NCBI RefSeq assembly: GCF_036711975.1
Contig: NC_091973.1
Location: 1,550,001 to 1,614,000 of the forward strand
Length of the DNA stretch: 64,000 bases
Direction of reading: 5' to 3'
Source: Onthophagus taurus
Lineage: Eukaryota; Arthropoda; Insecta; Coleoptera; Scarabaeidae
Below are positions 49,911-61,366 of this stretch, one piece after another. Both the position numbers and the translations under genes were made by a program. Each line of letters starts with the position of its first letter. The first letter of the stretch is position 1. The notes beneath the pieces are model-generated. The model was given only the letters and a program-made list of their open reading frames with translations, searched no databases and was not told the DNA's origin.

Positions 49911-51536
49911 ATGGTGCATTATATAATAAAACTATAGAAGTGTTTTGTGATATTTATAATACTTACCTTAAATTTTATATTATAATGAATAATTCTCTTT
50001 TTATGAAGAAAAAAAAAACTTTTTAATCGTGATATGTCACATTTATTTATTTATAAGACTTATGATTTTTTTAATATGAACAATTCTTAAACAGTTTTCA
50101 GTCGTCAATAGCCATCACCCATGTTTTATCACTCTTGATTGATTGCGAAATCCTAATTTAATAACAACAAGCTTTTTAGGATGATTTGTAATTATGTTTA
50201 TTTGACGTGAAAAATGACCTTTTTGCTTCAAACCCACCATAAAAAATCGTAATTTTTTATTGTAGATTTCGAAAGAAATCGATTGTTCAAAAATAAATCT
50301 GACAAAAAAAAAATCGGAAACAATGAGATTGCGCGGAATCTGGACACGAATACACTGAAAGCAGATGATAAAATATTTTTTAAGTAGTGTGTTTAATAAA
50401 ATAAAATTTGAGGTTATCCTTCGAATTTCGTTAACATAAAAGTTTTATTTTATTCAACACAATATAAAATTCTAGTTAAAAAAACAATTATTTTTTTGAA
50501 AATATAAAGGGGAATCATCAACTATATATACATCTTATATACTAAAGAGGCACATGACAATGAAAATAGACATACATTGGAAAAATATATTAATATAGCA
50601 ACTATTTACTTGCTAGGCATTTTCAGGTTTTTTTTATATGCCAATTTGTACACAAAACTTTAATTATTTTGATGTAAAACATTATTACAATATTTACAGA
50701 CAAGCTTTTTTTTGCACGCATACATAAATATAAACTATTTGTGTGTTTTGGTTCGCTAGTGCTCTTAGAAAAAAGAAAAAGAAAATATACTCCATTTTTT
50801 TTAACAAAACGGAGGTTGTTTTCTTATTCTTGTTAGACACATATAACTTTGTATTTTTGTTAGTAATTTTTTAATTATTATTTAATACATATACTCATTT
50901 TCTTTATATGTAGTGTCCAAAAATAATTGTGCAATAATTTTTATTTTTTGATTAAGTTCTTAGTTGTGTTACTAATTAGAATAATTAATTAAAACACAAT
51001 CATTATTGGATACCTTCAAAAACTTTAATAAAGTTCTATTGTAGTGTAAAAACATTTATTATTCGATCCGGACCTCTTAACATTAAAAAAAAAAAAACAT
51101 TCTTCGGGGACAAAAATTAACAAATTTTAATTTAAACGCTTATTAGTGTACATTGTACACAAAATTTTTTGTTTTAGCAAACGGATTTAATTTCTTTTGC
51201 GAATGCGAAAATAATAGTACATTCTTTATTTTGCCTTAACGTGCCGAATAATTTTTTTTTAAATTTATTTATTATTCGGGTCCCTTTTTAATTGTTTATT
51301 ATAAAGTGAGGCACGCTCGAGTTATTTTCGGATTTGTAAGAAGCGCAAGCGCAAAAGAAAATCCCTTGCTAGAACATATTTAAAATTAAAGTATTATTGT
51401 AACTGAAATTTATAAAAACAGTAAAAAAACACTAATAACCACCATACACCGCGCACCTTACAAGACTTAAAAAAAGTCTAAACAAAATAAACAAACAATT
51501 TTTTAGCACCAAAAACAATTTTTTTTATTTTCCTTG
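49911..51536. other. AT-rich sequence downstream of Cdc14
   Basis: No gene seen. The part next to 51537 probably contains the Cdc14 3' UTR. Confidence 0.4.
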
Positions 51537-54500
51537 TTACTTAGAAACTTTCATAAGGGGTAAATGAATCTTCTTACCACTTTTAACATTCGATTCTGAA
51601 GGATTGGATGCATGCGATCTTCTTTGCACCTTGACGGACCGCGGACTTGTAGCTTTATCCTTTTCCATATTCAATGTTCGCTTGACGCGTTTTGTCACCT
51701 TAACATCAACGACCGTTTTCTTTTCTCCGCCCGTGCTACATGTAGTATCCATTTCCTCCATGGTCCATCCGTTGTTTTCATTTTTTTTTGCCACCACCTT
51801 CGGTTTACCATTCCGCAATAACGAAGCCCCGCTGGTTGTTTTAGTTAACGCCGCCGCTACCTTACGCTGGCTGAGACGCCGAGCGACCGTCGACGTCGTT
51901 TCCGTAACCTCGTTTCTGTTAAACACAAATTATAACTCGAATAACAGGAACCATTTCGACTTTTATTTATTTTAATCCAAATCCGGACCACCCCAAGCAT
52001 GCCCCTTTTTTTTTGAAAATATTTTTTTTTTTAATTTGTCTTTTTGATTTCGCCCCCGGACGATTTCTTTGCGTCTGTTCTATTGGTGAATACAAAAAGA
52101 AAAAAATTTATGTTTTTTTATTGAAATTGTTATTTTTTTAATATTATTTTTGCAGGTTATATCACATTAATAATGTTTTAATGTATTTAATTATTTAGAA
52201 TGTGTTTACATAAAAATATTAACCTGCAAAATAACGATTTTTCATTGAACTAAAACTAGACTCACAACTAAAAATTTTCGGGCTATCCCGTGCGTCTTTT
52301 GAAAAAGTATTTGACGTTTTGGATGCAACATGGCGTTTAAAACGTCAAACACTTTTTCAAAAGACGCATGGTTTAACCAGAAAGTTTCTAGATCATGTGT
52401 TAGTTCTACTTTTAGTTCAATAAACACCGGCTGTAAAAGCCTTCGTACTTATAACGATTTTTAAATTTTTTAAAATGAAATGATGGTTAAAAAACGAATA
52501 ATGGGCATGTTTGAGTCATGGAGAACCTTTTAATACTATTCCTCTAACGCTAAGATTAAATTTAAAATTAATCAAGGAAGCATTAATTGAAGCGTTTATT
52601 TTTAGTTAATTAGTTTTACTATGATTCGAATTTAACATACCTTTTTACAAGCACTCGAGAAATGGATGGGGTTGGTGCTTTGGTTGTAGTACAAAGTACT
52701 TTACTCACTCTTGTTATCGCCGAGGTAGTCTCAACGGTATTTACCAACATCTGTGACCTAAAAGTTCTACATTCCCTTTAAATATAAAAAATTAATTTAA
52801 GAACACATTTTTGTTAATTAACTTACGATGGATTTGTAACAACGTGACATTGTCTTTTAGCTTTAATTTGATTTAATCGATCACCTTGAGTAATTCCATC
52901 TTCTTCGTCTTCTTTTTCGGAATTGTCATTAAGTTGCATTGTGTCAACTTTCTTTAATATTCTGGTAACTTTATCGTTTAATTTTCCTTGTTTTCCAGAA
53001 CCCTCTAAAGGTCCAACCGGGGCGTGTTTGCTATAAATGCCAAAACGATGTTTTGGCATCGAAGTAATGCCGCGTTTTCTTCGATACGCCTCTCCTTCTT
53101 TCCACATTTGTTCTTGTTTTCGATCCAACCACTCTTGTTGGTGACCGATAACCGATCCCGGCCGACATATTCGTATCCAAGCGATTGCTTCGTGCGACGA
53201 AAACTGATAATGTTTCATTAAATAACAACCGATTAAAGTCCCGGTCCTTCCTAACCCCGCTTTACAATGAACCGCAATTGCGCCATCCGTTTTTTCGCAT
53301 ATATTCATAAATTCATTGAGAATTTTTACGGTTGGGGTACTTCCATCGACGAAATATAGATCATAATGTTGAAACCCGGCTAATAAAAATTTATTTGAGT
53401 CATAAATTCGTTTATTTAACCGGATTATAGTGGTGACGTTGTGCCGTTGAAAATATTTAAAGTAAAATTCAGGCGAGTGAAGCGGATATCCGTTCACGTT
53501 TCGGGATTTATTATGCGGACCGCAAAAACCTAAAAATTTTTCGGGAACTATCCAGTTTAAATCGCCGTTTTCAACACATTCATAATGTTCGTATTGTAAA
53601 TAATTAAACGAAGTAAAATCAAAAAATCCGAAATGAAAAGCTTTCTCCAAACCTTTCAAACAATCTAATAAAGATATGGTGTAACCATCTGGACCATTTG
53701 AAGCATCGCGGAAATGAATAAACGGATATCGATTGTCACCAACGAGTGTATCGTAAGCTTTTTGGGCATCCCAATTCAAATAAATAATCTAAAATCAATT
53801 TTAGATTAAAAATTTATTTAATTTTAAGCAAAAAAAATTATTTACTGCATAGCTGCCGATCAAATACGCGGCATTCGCTCGTTTCCGGTAATCGTCGGTC
53901 GTTGTGTGAACGATTTTTTTCTTTTCCAAGGCGGCGCAGCTTAATTTTAAATTTAGCTTTGTGCAGTAGTGGTACAACATCGATATGTTTAACGGCCCAA
54001 AATCATCGAAAAAACTATCGTATGTTAATTGCCCTTCTATTGAGAAGAAATGTGTAAATTGTGTCGATTTTGGTTGATCAGTTGTCTTCAATGTCACAAA
54101 ATAAAGACGATCTAAAAACAAATATTTTCAAAAAATTAATAAATAAGCAATTTTATTAATTACACAAAATATTAAACCAGTAACTTTGAATTAAAGCAAT
54201 TAAGTTTTAAGTTAAAAAATGTTACTTCACATTTCTTGCTATTTTATTCTTGGCAATTCAAATATAATGGATATAATTAAGAGTTGAAATTAACATTGTG
54301 CTGACCAGGAACTGACTTAGGTTGCTGTTATTGCTATAGGACTTAATAGGTATAATAATAAGATGATTATTGACCAGAAAAGTTGCAAATGAATCATAGC
54401 ATCACTCGGGATTCGGAGCGTCAAACCAACTCAACCCTGCTAGAAATTTATGAAAGAAGTTATCTCGGCCGACTTCGAAGATGTCGGCAGCTCTAAATGT

Positions 54501-56997
54501 TGTCCATAATACGAGATTATTTCTTATATCATGAACAATAGTCAGGAATCGGAGCATGTTATAAAAAAACTTTTAGAACAAAATTTGTAGCAAACTTTAT
54601 TCTTAATAATATTGCTCTCAGATGCGTCAATATCGAGAAAAATACAGAAATATGAAAATTTGACGAATTCGTTGCTTTTTTAAGCTGTTATGGTAACACT
54701 AGGGAAACGGAGCATACTACTAAAAAACTTTTTAAGCAAAAGTTGTAGATAATTTTATTCTTAACAATATTGCACTCTTGCACTTTTGCTCTCAGATGCG
54801 TCAATATCGAGAAAAATACAAAAATATGAAAATTTGACGAATTCGTTGCTTTTTTAAGCTGTTATGGTAACACTAGGGAAACGGAGCATACTACTAAAAA
54901 ACTTTTTAAGCAAAAGTTGTAGATAATTTCATTCTTAACAATATTGCACTCTTGCACTTTTGCTCTCAGATGCACCAATATCGAGAAAAATACGAAAATA
55001 TGAAAATTTGGTGAATTTATTACTTTTTTAAGCTGTTATGGTAACACTATGGAATCGGAGCATGTTATAAAAAAACTTTTAGAACAAAAGTTGTAGCAAA
55101 TCTTATTCTTAACAATATTGCTCTCTTTCACTTTTGCTCTCAGATGCGTCAATATCGAGAAAAATACAAAAATATGAAAATTTGACGAATTCGTTGCTTT
55201 TTTAAGCTGTTATGGTAACACTAGGGAAACGGAGCATACTACTAAAAAACTTTTTAAGCAAAAGTTGTAGATAATTTCATTCTTAACAATATTGCACTCT
55301 TGCACTTTTACTCTCAGATGCCTCAATATCGAGAAAAATACAAAAATATGAAAATTTGATGAATTTGTTGCTTTTTTAAGCTATTATAGTAACACTAGGG
55401 AAACGGAGCATACTACTAAAAAACTTTTTAAGCAAAAGTTGTAGATAATTTTATTCTTAACAATATTGCTCTCTTGCACTTTTGCTCTCAGATGCGTCAA
55501 TATCGAGAAAAATACAAAAATATGAAAATTTGACGAATTCGTTGCTTTTTTAAGCTGTTATGGTAACAATAGGGAAACGGAGCATACTACTAGAAAACTT
55601 TTTGAGCAAAAGTTGTAGATAATTTTATTCTTACCAATATTGCTCTCTTGCACTTTTGCTCTCAGATGCGTCAATATCGAGAAAAATAGGAAAATATGAA
55701 GATTTGATGAATTTGTTGCTTCTTTAAGCTATTATAGTAACACTAGGGAAACGGAGCATATTACAAGAAAACTTTTTGAGCAAAAGTTGTAGCAAATTTT
55801 ATTCTTAATAATATTGATTTCTTGCATTTTTGCTCTCAGATGCGTCAATATCGAGAAATATACGAAAATATGAAAATTTGGTGAATTTATTGCTTTTTTA
55901 AGCTGTTATAGTAACACTATGGAAACGGAGCATACTACTTGAAAACTTTTTGAGCAAAAGTTGTAGATAATTTTATTCTTAACAATATAGCTCTCTTGCA
56001 CTTTTGCTCTAAGGTGCGTCAACATCGAGAAAAATACGAAAATATGAAAATTTGATGAATTTGTGGCTTTTTTAAGCTATTATAGTAACACTAGGGAAAC
56101 GGAGCATATTACAAGAAAACTTTTGGAACGAAAGTTATAGCAAATTTTATTCTTAATAATATTGCTCTCTTGCATTTTTGCTCTCAGATGCGTCAATATC
56201 GAGAAAAATACGAAAATTTGTTGCTTTTTCAAGTTCTTAATGGTAATATTACAAAACAACTTTTGTAACGAAAGGACAACACATATTGCGAGGTTGGCCA
56301 CCTCGGCTTACCCAGGAGGTATCATAAATACTCCACCCTAAATTTAGCCCAGCTCGCTTGCAGGCGATTCTTTATAATTAATAACACCACAACCCAAAAC
56401 TCGACAACACAAATTGCGAGGTGGGCAATATGTTGGAAATGTTTAAAATGTCTTAATAACTCCTTATTTGAAGTGTATCAGTAAGTCAAATAAATTAGAA
56501 ATAAGAAAATAAGTAATAAGTTCTGTTCAAAGAATATTCAAGAATATACAAATATTAATACAAGCAGTTTTACATATTAAAACTTTTCTTTGAATAACAA
56601 TTCCCTTTTCATGTAAAGTATATCTCGAGAATAAAAAGAATCAAATCAAAATTATTTTCTTAACTTGGATCTTGTAAATTAATCCTCCTTTTGAAATCCT
56701 CACTAAGTTTGTAAACAACTTGGGGCTATAAAAAATAAGAACAAATATATATTTGAACACCACAAAAGAAAATATTTACCTCGGGTTGAGTTATCCTTAT
56801 TAATTGCTATGATGCATCTCATGTTACAAAGAAAACTATGGCACTCAATACATTACATTACATTGCAATCCTTACCACTTAATTGTAATAATGTACTTCA
56901 ATTCAAATTTACTGGTTTAATACATAAAGTTTTTAAAATTTTTTTTACCTTTAATAAATTCTGAGGCACTAACTAATACATCCCCTGAGACTTCCAT
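51537..56997 (-). CDS. Cdc14: CDC14 dual-specificity phosphatase
   Basis: A Ser/Thr-Pro-directed dual-specificity phosphatase that counteracts CDK phosphorylation in mitotic exit, cytokinesis and cilium-related roles. Five coding exons: 56997-56949, 54111-53846, 53788-52827, 52757-52641 and 51915-51537. Phases agree and give 590 aa, as in animal CDC14A. The first 16 residues ([16 protein letters not shown]) join to DRLYFVTLK exactly as in vertebrate EFIKDRLYFATL. The N-terminal structural domain is followed by the catalytic domain with [12 protein letters not shown], where C280 and R286 are the catalytic Cys and Arg. [11 protein letters not shown] follows. The C-terminal 230 residues are basic, Ser/Thr-rich and low-complexity, usual for the family. 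Intron 1 (2.84 kb) holds the 174-bp satellite and intron 4 a hairpin. Confidence 0.95.
52142..52236. repeat. Small inverted-repeat element in Cdc14 intron 4
   Basis: TTTTGCAGGTTA and its complement TAACCTGCAAAA enclose about 70 bp of AT-rich sequence. It is adjacent to the larger hairpin at 52244-52421. Confidence 0.4.
52244..52421. repeat. Near-perfect hairpin in Cdc14 intron 4
   Basis: The inner stem GCGTCTTTTGAAAAAGTATT... (about 52291-52319) pairs with its complement (about 52341-52369) over 29 bp with one mismatch, around a loop of about 20 bases. Weaker outer pairing (ATTGAACTAAAA at 52244 with TTTTAGTTCAAT ending 52421) extends the fold to about 178 bp. It could be a MITE, or a hairpin RNA precursor if transcribed with the intron. 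Confidence 0.7.
54443..56215 (+). repeat. 174-bp satellite array in Cdc14 intron 1
   Basis: About ten units of the same 174-bp monomer as in Dicer-1 intron 1, in the same orientation relative to the window and to the host gene. The left leader with GGCCGAC...GTCGGC (about 54469-54485) is shared with the other array, starting at GAAAT(T/C)TATG(A/G)AAGAA in both. Some units contain the variant ending GGTGAATTTATTACTTTTTT seen in both arrays. Confidence 0.92.
56275..56427 (+). repeat. Direct repeat pair 128 bp apart
   Basis: GACAACACATATTGCGAGG... at 56275-56299 recurs as GACAACACAAATTGCGAGG... at 56403-56427 (three differences in 25). The GC-richer sequence between (CACCTCGGCTTACCCAGGAG onward) is unlike its surroundings and looks like an inserted retroelement fragment. 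Confidence 0.4.
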
Positions 56998-58232
56998 GGT
57001 AGACCCAAAAAACAAAACTTTCAAGGTACCGGATACAATGTTTTGGGATGTTCTGTACTTGTTTTTGAAACGATTTGAAATGTTTTAATGAAAATGCGCA
57101 ACAATTGTTGCAACTAACGCAAACATAACTTTATTGGTATGAAGCCCACATCGCGTGTTGGTCCTCTTTGGTCTTGTCGTAGGCGTCTGGCGTGACACAT
57201 TTTCATCTTACTGAACTCTTTTTTTTACCCACTCAAATAGACTTGACAATTTTTTTTAATCTAAACTCCTTTCTATTTTTTCTCTCCTTTTCCTTCAGGA
57301 ATCAAGTTCACCAACAAAAGTATCAACAAAAACGTACAATTTAATATACCAGATCTGTTCACTTAGTCCACGCACAACAACAAAAATATATAACTAAACT
57401 TGAATGAGAGAAAAAAGGGGGAGAAACCTGATGATGATTTTTTGATGGTGTTTCGGTTCCGCTTTTTTTTAGAAATGTAACCGGAATGATAACGATTAAT
57501 GATTGCAGGTTATTCACTATTTTTGGTTGATATTCACGGTTAAATACGTCTTGGTTTGTGATGTACACACTACATTACAGCCTGATGTCGCGACATTCGC
57601 GTCTATAAAACTCTACAAACATAAAAACTCCGTAGAAACATCAAATTGTCAACCTAAACCGCAGAATAACTGTTATCCCGTGTCTAAACTAGCCCTAGTT
57701 TGATCTTTTTATCATAGATGGCACCGATTAAACATAATCGCAAGATTATTACTGTTCCCCATCAATAGATGGCAGTAATTCATTCCGATGATTCATACAT
57801 TTATGTTTTATTTGCATAGATGGCGTAATGAAAAGAAATATTTTCGAAATTAGTATTAACTCATGGTCTTCTGGATAATTTTAATGACTCATTTTCCCTA
57901 AGGTAAATATCACGCAATATTTAATAAATTATTAAAAATCAAAAAAAAACTAATTCGTTCATTGCCATTTTTTATTACTATTCAAATCTCGAAATGAATT
58001 GATACAGGTGCGTATCGAAACCTAAAATCTAAATAACAAATCGATTATTTTTTCTACCTCAGGTAAGAATCCTCATTTTTTTTTGCTAACTTCGTTAACA
58101 GGTTACGTAAACATTTCGGGATTTGCCATAAACCTTGAACGATATGGAGGTAAATTTTAAGAATAAATTTACAAATTTAAATCAGAAGGTAAGTAATCTT
58201 GGGACTACCCGGAGTGGGGTTCTCTTTTTTAG
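56998..58232. other. Divergent region between Cdc14 and the secreted-protein gene
   Basis: Three copies of a TAGATGGC word lie at 57714-57721, 57765-57772 and 57819-57826. A CG-containing patch is at about 57,540-57,680. A Cdc14 5' UTR exon may be here but I cannot place it. Confidence 0.4.
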
Positions 58233-58267
58233 TATAAAAATAAATCCATGATCAACCATTTTCATTC
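58233..58267 (+). promoter_or_regulatory. TATA box and initiator of the secreted-protein gene
   Basis: TATAAAAA at 58233-58240 is followed by TCATTC at 58262-58267, which fits the arthropod initiator TCAKTY. The A at 58264 is 31 bp from the first T of the TATA box, the standard spacing. The start codon follows at 58288, so the 5' UTR is about 24 bases. Confidence 0.75.
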
Positions 58268-58287
58268 AAGAATTAAGTGTAGACAAA

Positions 58288-58809
58288 ATGAAAATCTTAT
58301 TCAGTTTATTCTTCATCGTCAGTGTCGCTTTTGCGGCAACATCCCCGATTCAACCAGAATCTCCTGAAAATCAAGACACCCAGCTCGTTGCTGTTGTTAG
58401 AGAAAAACGAGCACCTGTTTTTCTTGGAAAAGCTGCTTTAGGGTTAGCTGCTGTTGGAGGATTAGGATTAGCTGGGTAAGAATGAATTAAAATATTAAAA
58501 TTTTATTTTAAATTGTTTTTTATTTACAGCGCTGCTGTTGGAAAAGCTGCGTTAGTTGGTGGAGCTTTAGGAGTTGGAGCTTTAGGTGCTGCTAAGCTTT
58601 ATCATTATGGCGGTTATGGGCATGGTTACGGAGGATATGGTGGTTATTACGGCCCATCTATCCACCATCATTACCCATCATCAATAAGATATGTTAATCA
58701 TTATGATAGTTATCCCTCTTATGATAACTACTATGGTGGTCACTACGGACATGGAAGTAATTACGGCTACGGTTATGGATACGGATATGGTTATGGTCAC
58801 GGATGGTAA
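58288..58809 (+). CDS. Secreted Gly/Tyr/His-rich protein with furin-type site
   Basis: Two exons, 58288-58475 and 58530-58809, joined in phase (GG|C) to give 155 aa. Residues 1-17 (MKILFSLFFIVSVAFAA) are a signal peptide. A short acidic propeptide ends at VREKR, a furin-type site. The mature part starts APVFLGKAAL and is Ala/Gly/Leu-rich (repeats like GKAALGLAAVGG and GKAALVGGALGVG), then Gly/Tyr/His-rich (GGYGHGYGGYGGYY to GYGYGYGYGHGW). This composition is typical of insect cuticle-associated or structural secreted proteins; an antimicrobial glycine-rich peptide is another option. The family name is not certain. A strong TATA/Inr promoter suggests regulated, stage- or tissue-specific expression. 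Confidence 0.88.
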
Positions 58810-59695
58810 CATCCAATAATGTTTGTCTTCAAATTAATTAAGTCAAAAATTAAATACATTTTTATATGATTTTTTTAATATTAAACGTTTAATTACTTTT
58901 TTAATTCATCTTTTTTATTTTGATAAAAGTGCGTGTCATTGAGGAGTGGGTGAGATTCTGGGTCGCATCAAGGTCAATCGTTAGGTTCAATGCCATCACC
59001 TTTACACGTAGAAAGTCTACGAGAGTTTAAATGAGAACGCGATAATCGTTTTATTTACACATTCTATTGAATCATAATAGAAATGTTATAATTTAATAAA
59101 TTGAAACGGTTTTATTTTAAAACTCAGTCTTATACATTAAAAAGGAGCTTAGATATGCTGAAGAAGACTCTGTTCATAAGAAGACAAGATGTGGCCTTTA
59201 GATAAAGCATTGTTTTATTAAATGTCATAAAACGATTAAGTTTCATTACAAAAATTTTAGACAAGGTTGGTTATATTAATTAAGATTATTAATAGCCTGA
59301 TTAAGAATATTGGGTAAGGTTATAGCCTCCTGGTGGAAATGTTGGGAAAGATTAGTTTTGTTGATAAAGGTCGATGACCTCCACGTGATGGAAGATAAAT
59401 TGGATAAAAACTTAAATCAAACAATTCCAATCAAGAAAACTAACACCCACAGACAAATCGACGAGAGTTGTAAAGTAATTAAATCTTTATAGTCTACCAG
59501 CAACCTCACTTTTTGTTTTTTTTTATTAATTGTTGAGCCTCAACCGTAAGCAACCTCAATTTAATCACACAAAATTAAAAATTTGTACCACAATCACAAT
59601 AAACCGGTTGACATTTAAAATATATCGATCCGAATTCAAGAAGTTGTGGATCAATAACACCAACGTTTTTGTTGTGATTAATTTTAGTTTTAACC
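58810..59695. other. 3' flank and intergenic sequence before BBS5
   Basis: AT-rich sequence with AATTAAATAC-like signals after the stop. No gene recognised; the 60-codon frame at 59310-59492 has no support. Confidence 0.4.
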
Positions 59696-60934
59696 ATGGC
59701 TTCGGTATGGGAAGACAAAGAAGTCCGCTTTGATGTTCCTTTCTCGTTAGTTAATAACAATTTTATATAAACAACGTTGTAATTATTTTATGTTAAAGAG
59801 ATATGAAACTCAGAGTCGGTGAAAAATTGATTGATAGAATGGATAATGTGGAAGACACCAAAGGAAACGCCGGGGATCGAGGGAGGTTTTTAATAACGAA
59901 TTTAAGACTCGTCTGGCATTCTTTGAGTAGCCCAAGAATTAATTTGTGTTTGTTATCATCAAAAATTTTTTTGTTTGTATTTATTTAATTTTTTTTGTAG
60001 CAATTGGTTTTAATACAATTTTAACTATAAATTCGAAAATAATTAATTCTGTAAGAAATTATTTATTATTAAATTTATTATTAAATGATTTTATTTTAGA
60101 AAACTCAGTATCCAACGCGAGCTTTACACATGATGACCGCTTGTGATAAAGCAAGATTTGAATTTATTTTCACGAATTTGGTCATAACTGACAAAAAACA
60201 TTTCCAAACTGTCATCGACGTCCATCGAGCTTATATTTCTTCGAAACCTTATCGGGAATTAAAACTTCGCGGTGCCATTGTGCGTGAGAATCGATTAAAA
60301 ATTTTACCGTTAGAACAAATCTTCGAAACGTTTTATGGCGTTTGGAATTTATCGACTGATCAAGGTAGTTTGGGAACTTTCATCATCACCAATGTTCGAT
60401 TGGTTTGGTTTGCTGATACAAACGAAGGATTTAACGTCTCTTTGCCATATCTTCAAACGGAATCTGTAAATAATGTTGTTAAATAATTTATTAATCTAAT
60501 TTATTAATTTTTTTTAGGTCAAAATGTGTGATTCAAAGTTTGGCCCCGCATTAGTAGTAATAAGTTCCGAAGAAAGTGGGAGTTTTATTTTGGGGTTTAA
60601 GCTAGATCCGGAGGAAAAAATGCGCGAAGTTTATCAAAAATTAACTTCAGTTTATTCCGTTTATTTTAACAACCCTATTTTTGGGGTTGAGTACGAGTGG
60701 GATCAGAAAAAGAATGGAAATAACTCCAATGAATTAACCCAAAACTATTTAATCGACGATTTATACGTTTTGGACGATAAAGCCGAAAATGTAAATGAAC
60801 TTTCTGCTTATTTGGCAGAAGAAAACAAGGATGTGGGTTCTGGACCGGTTTTTAATAGCCAGTTAGGATTGGCTGTTCAAAGTGTTAAAGAAGGTTATAG
60901 TTTAGCAAATTTATGGGAAGTTGTTTCAACATAA
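59696..60934 (+). CDS. BBS5: Bardet-Biedl syndrome 5 protein (BBSome subunit)
   Basis: A BBSome subunit with two PH-like domains that binds phosphoinositides and helps traffic membrane proteins into cilia. In insects it should act in ciliated sensory neurons. Exons: 59696-59745, 59799-59947, 60001-60050, 60100-60465 and 60518-60934. All phases agree, giving 343 aa against 341 in human. The start [14 protein letters not shown] matches the vertebrate WEDRDVRFD region. Other conserved blocks are [45 protein letters not shown] and [14 protein letters not shown], and the end SLANLWEVV. The exon 2 acceptor is set at 59798 (AAAG|AG), because this keeps frame ([10 protein letters not shown]). Introns are all about 50 bp. 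It converges on the chitin-binding gene. Confidence 0.94.
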
Positions 60935-61366
60935 TGTTAATACATAAAGAAATAATTTTTTTAATTACGTAATTACGGCGCATCTATTTTTATTTTTTTA
61001 TTAATCATCATTCGTTGGGTTATAAAAAACAACAACTTTCCAAGCTCTTTTTATATAATCTCATAAATAATTCCGAAAGCGTAAAAAGGTTGGCGAAATA
61101 AAATATGCAAATAACAAAAATTATTTTATTTTATGTTACAATTTTATTAATATTACAATTACTAGATTCGTCATTCAATAAATTACTTATGCTCTACACA
61201 AATCACCATCGACTATAAATTCCGTTTATTTCAAAATTTCCATGCACACTTCTCTTTCATATATTAAAAAAAAATTAGTGTAAAAAAGTTCGACTATATT
61301 GATTTGACTAAAACTCATTCATTTTAAAGTAGCATTTGAAAATAATCGTAAAGACAAATTTAAACA
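60935..61366. other. Intergenic, between convergent genes
   Basis: AT-rich 3' flanks of BBS5 and the chitin-binding gene. An imperfect GGCGCATCTATT word is at 60977-60988. Nothing else seen. Confidence 0.4.

Noticed and set aside
51604-51975. 123-codon plus-strand frame
   Set aside because: Antisense shadow of Cdc14 exon 5.
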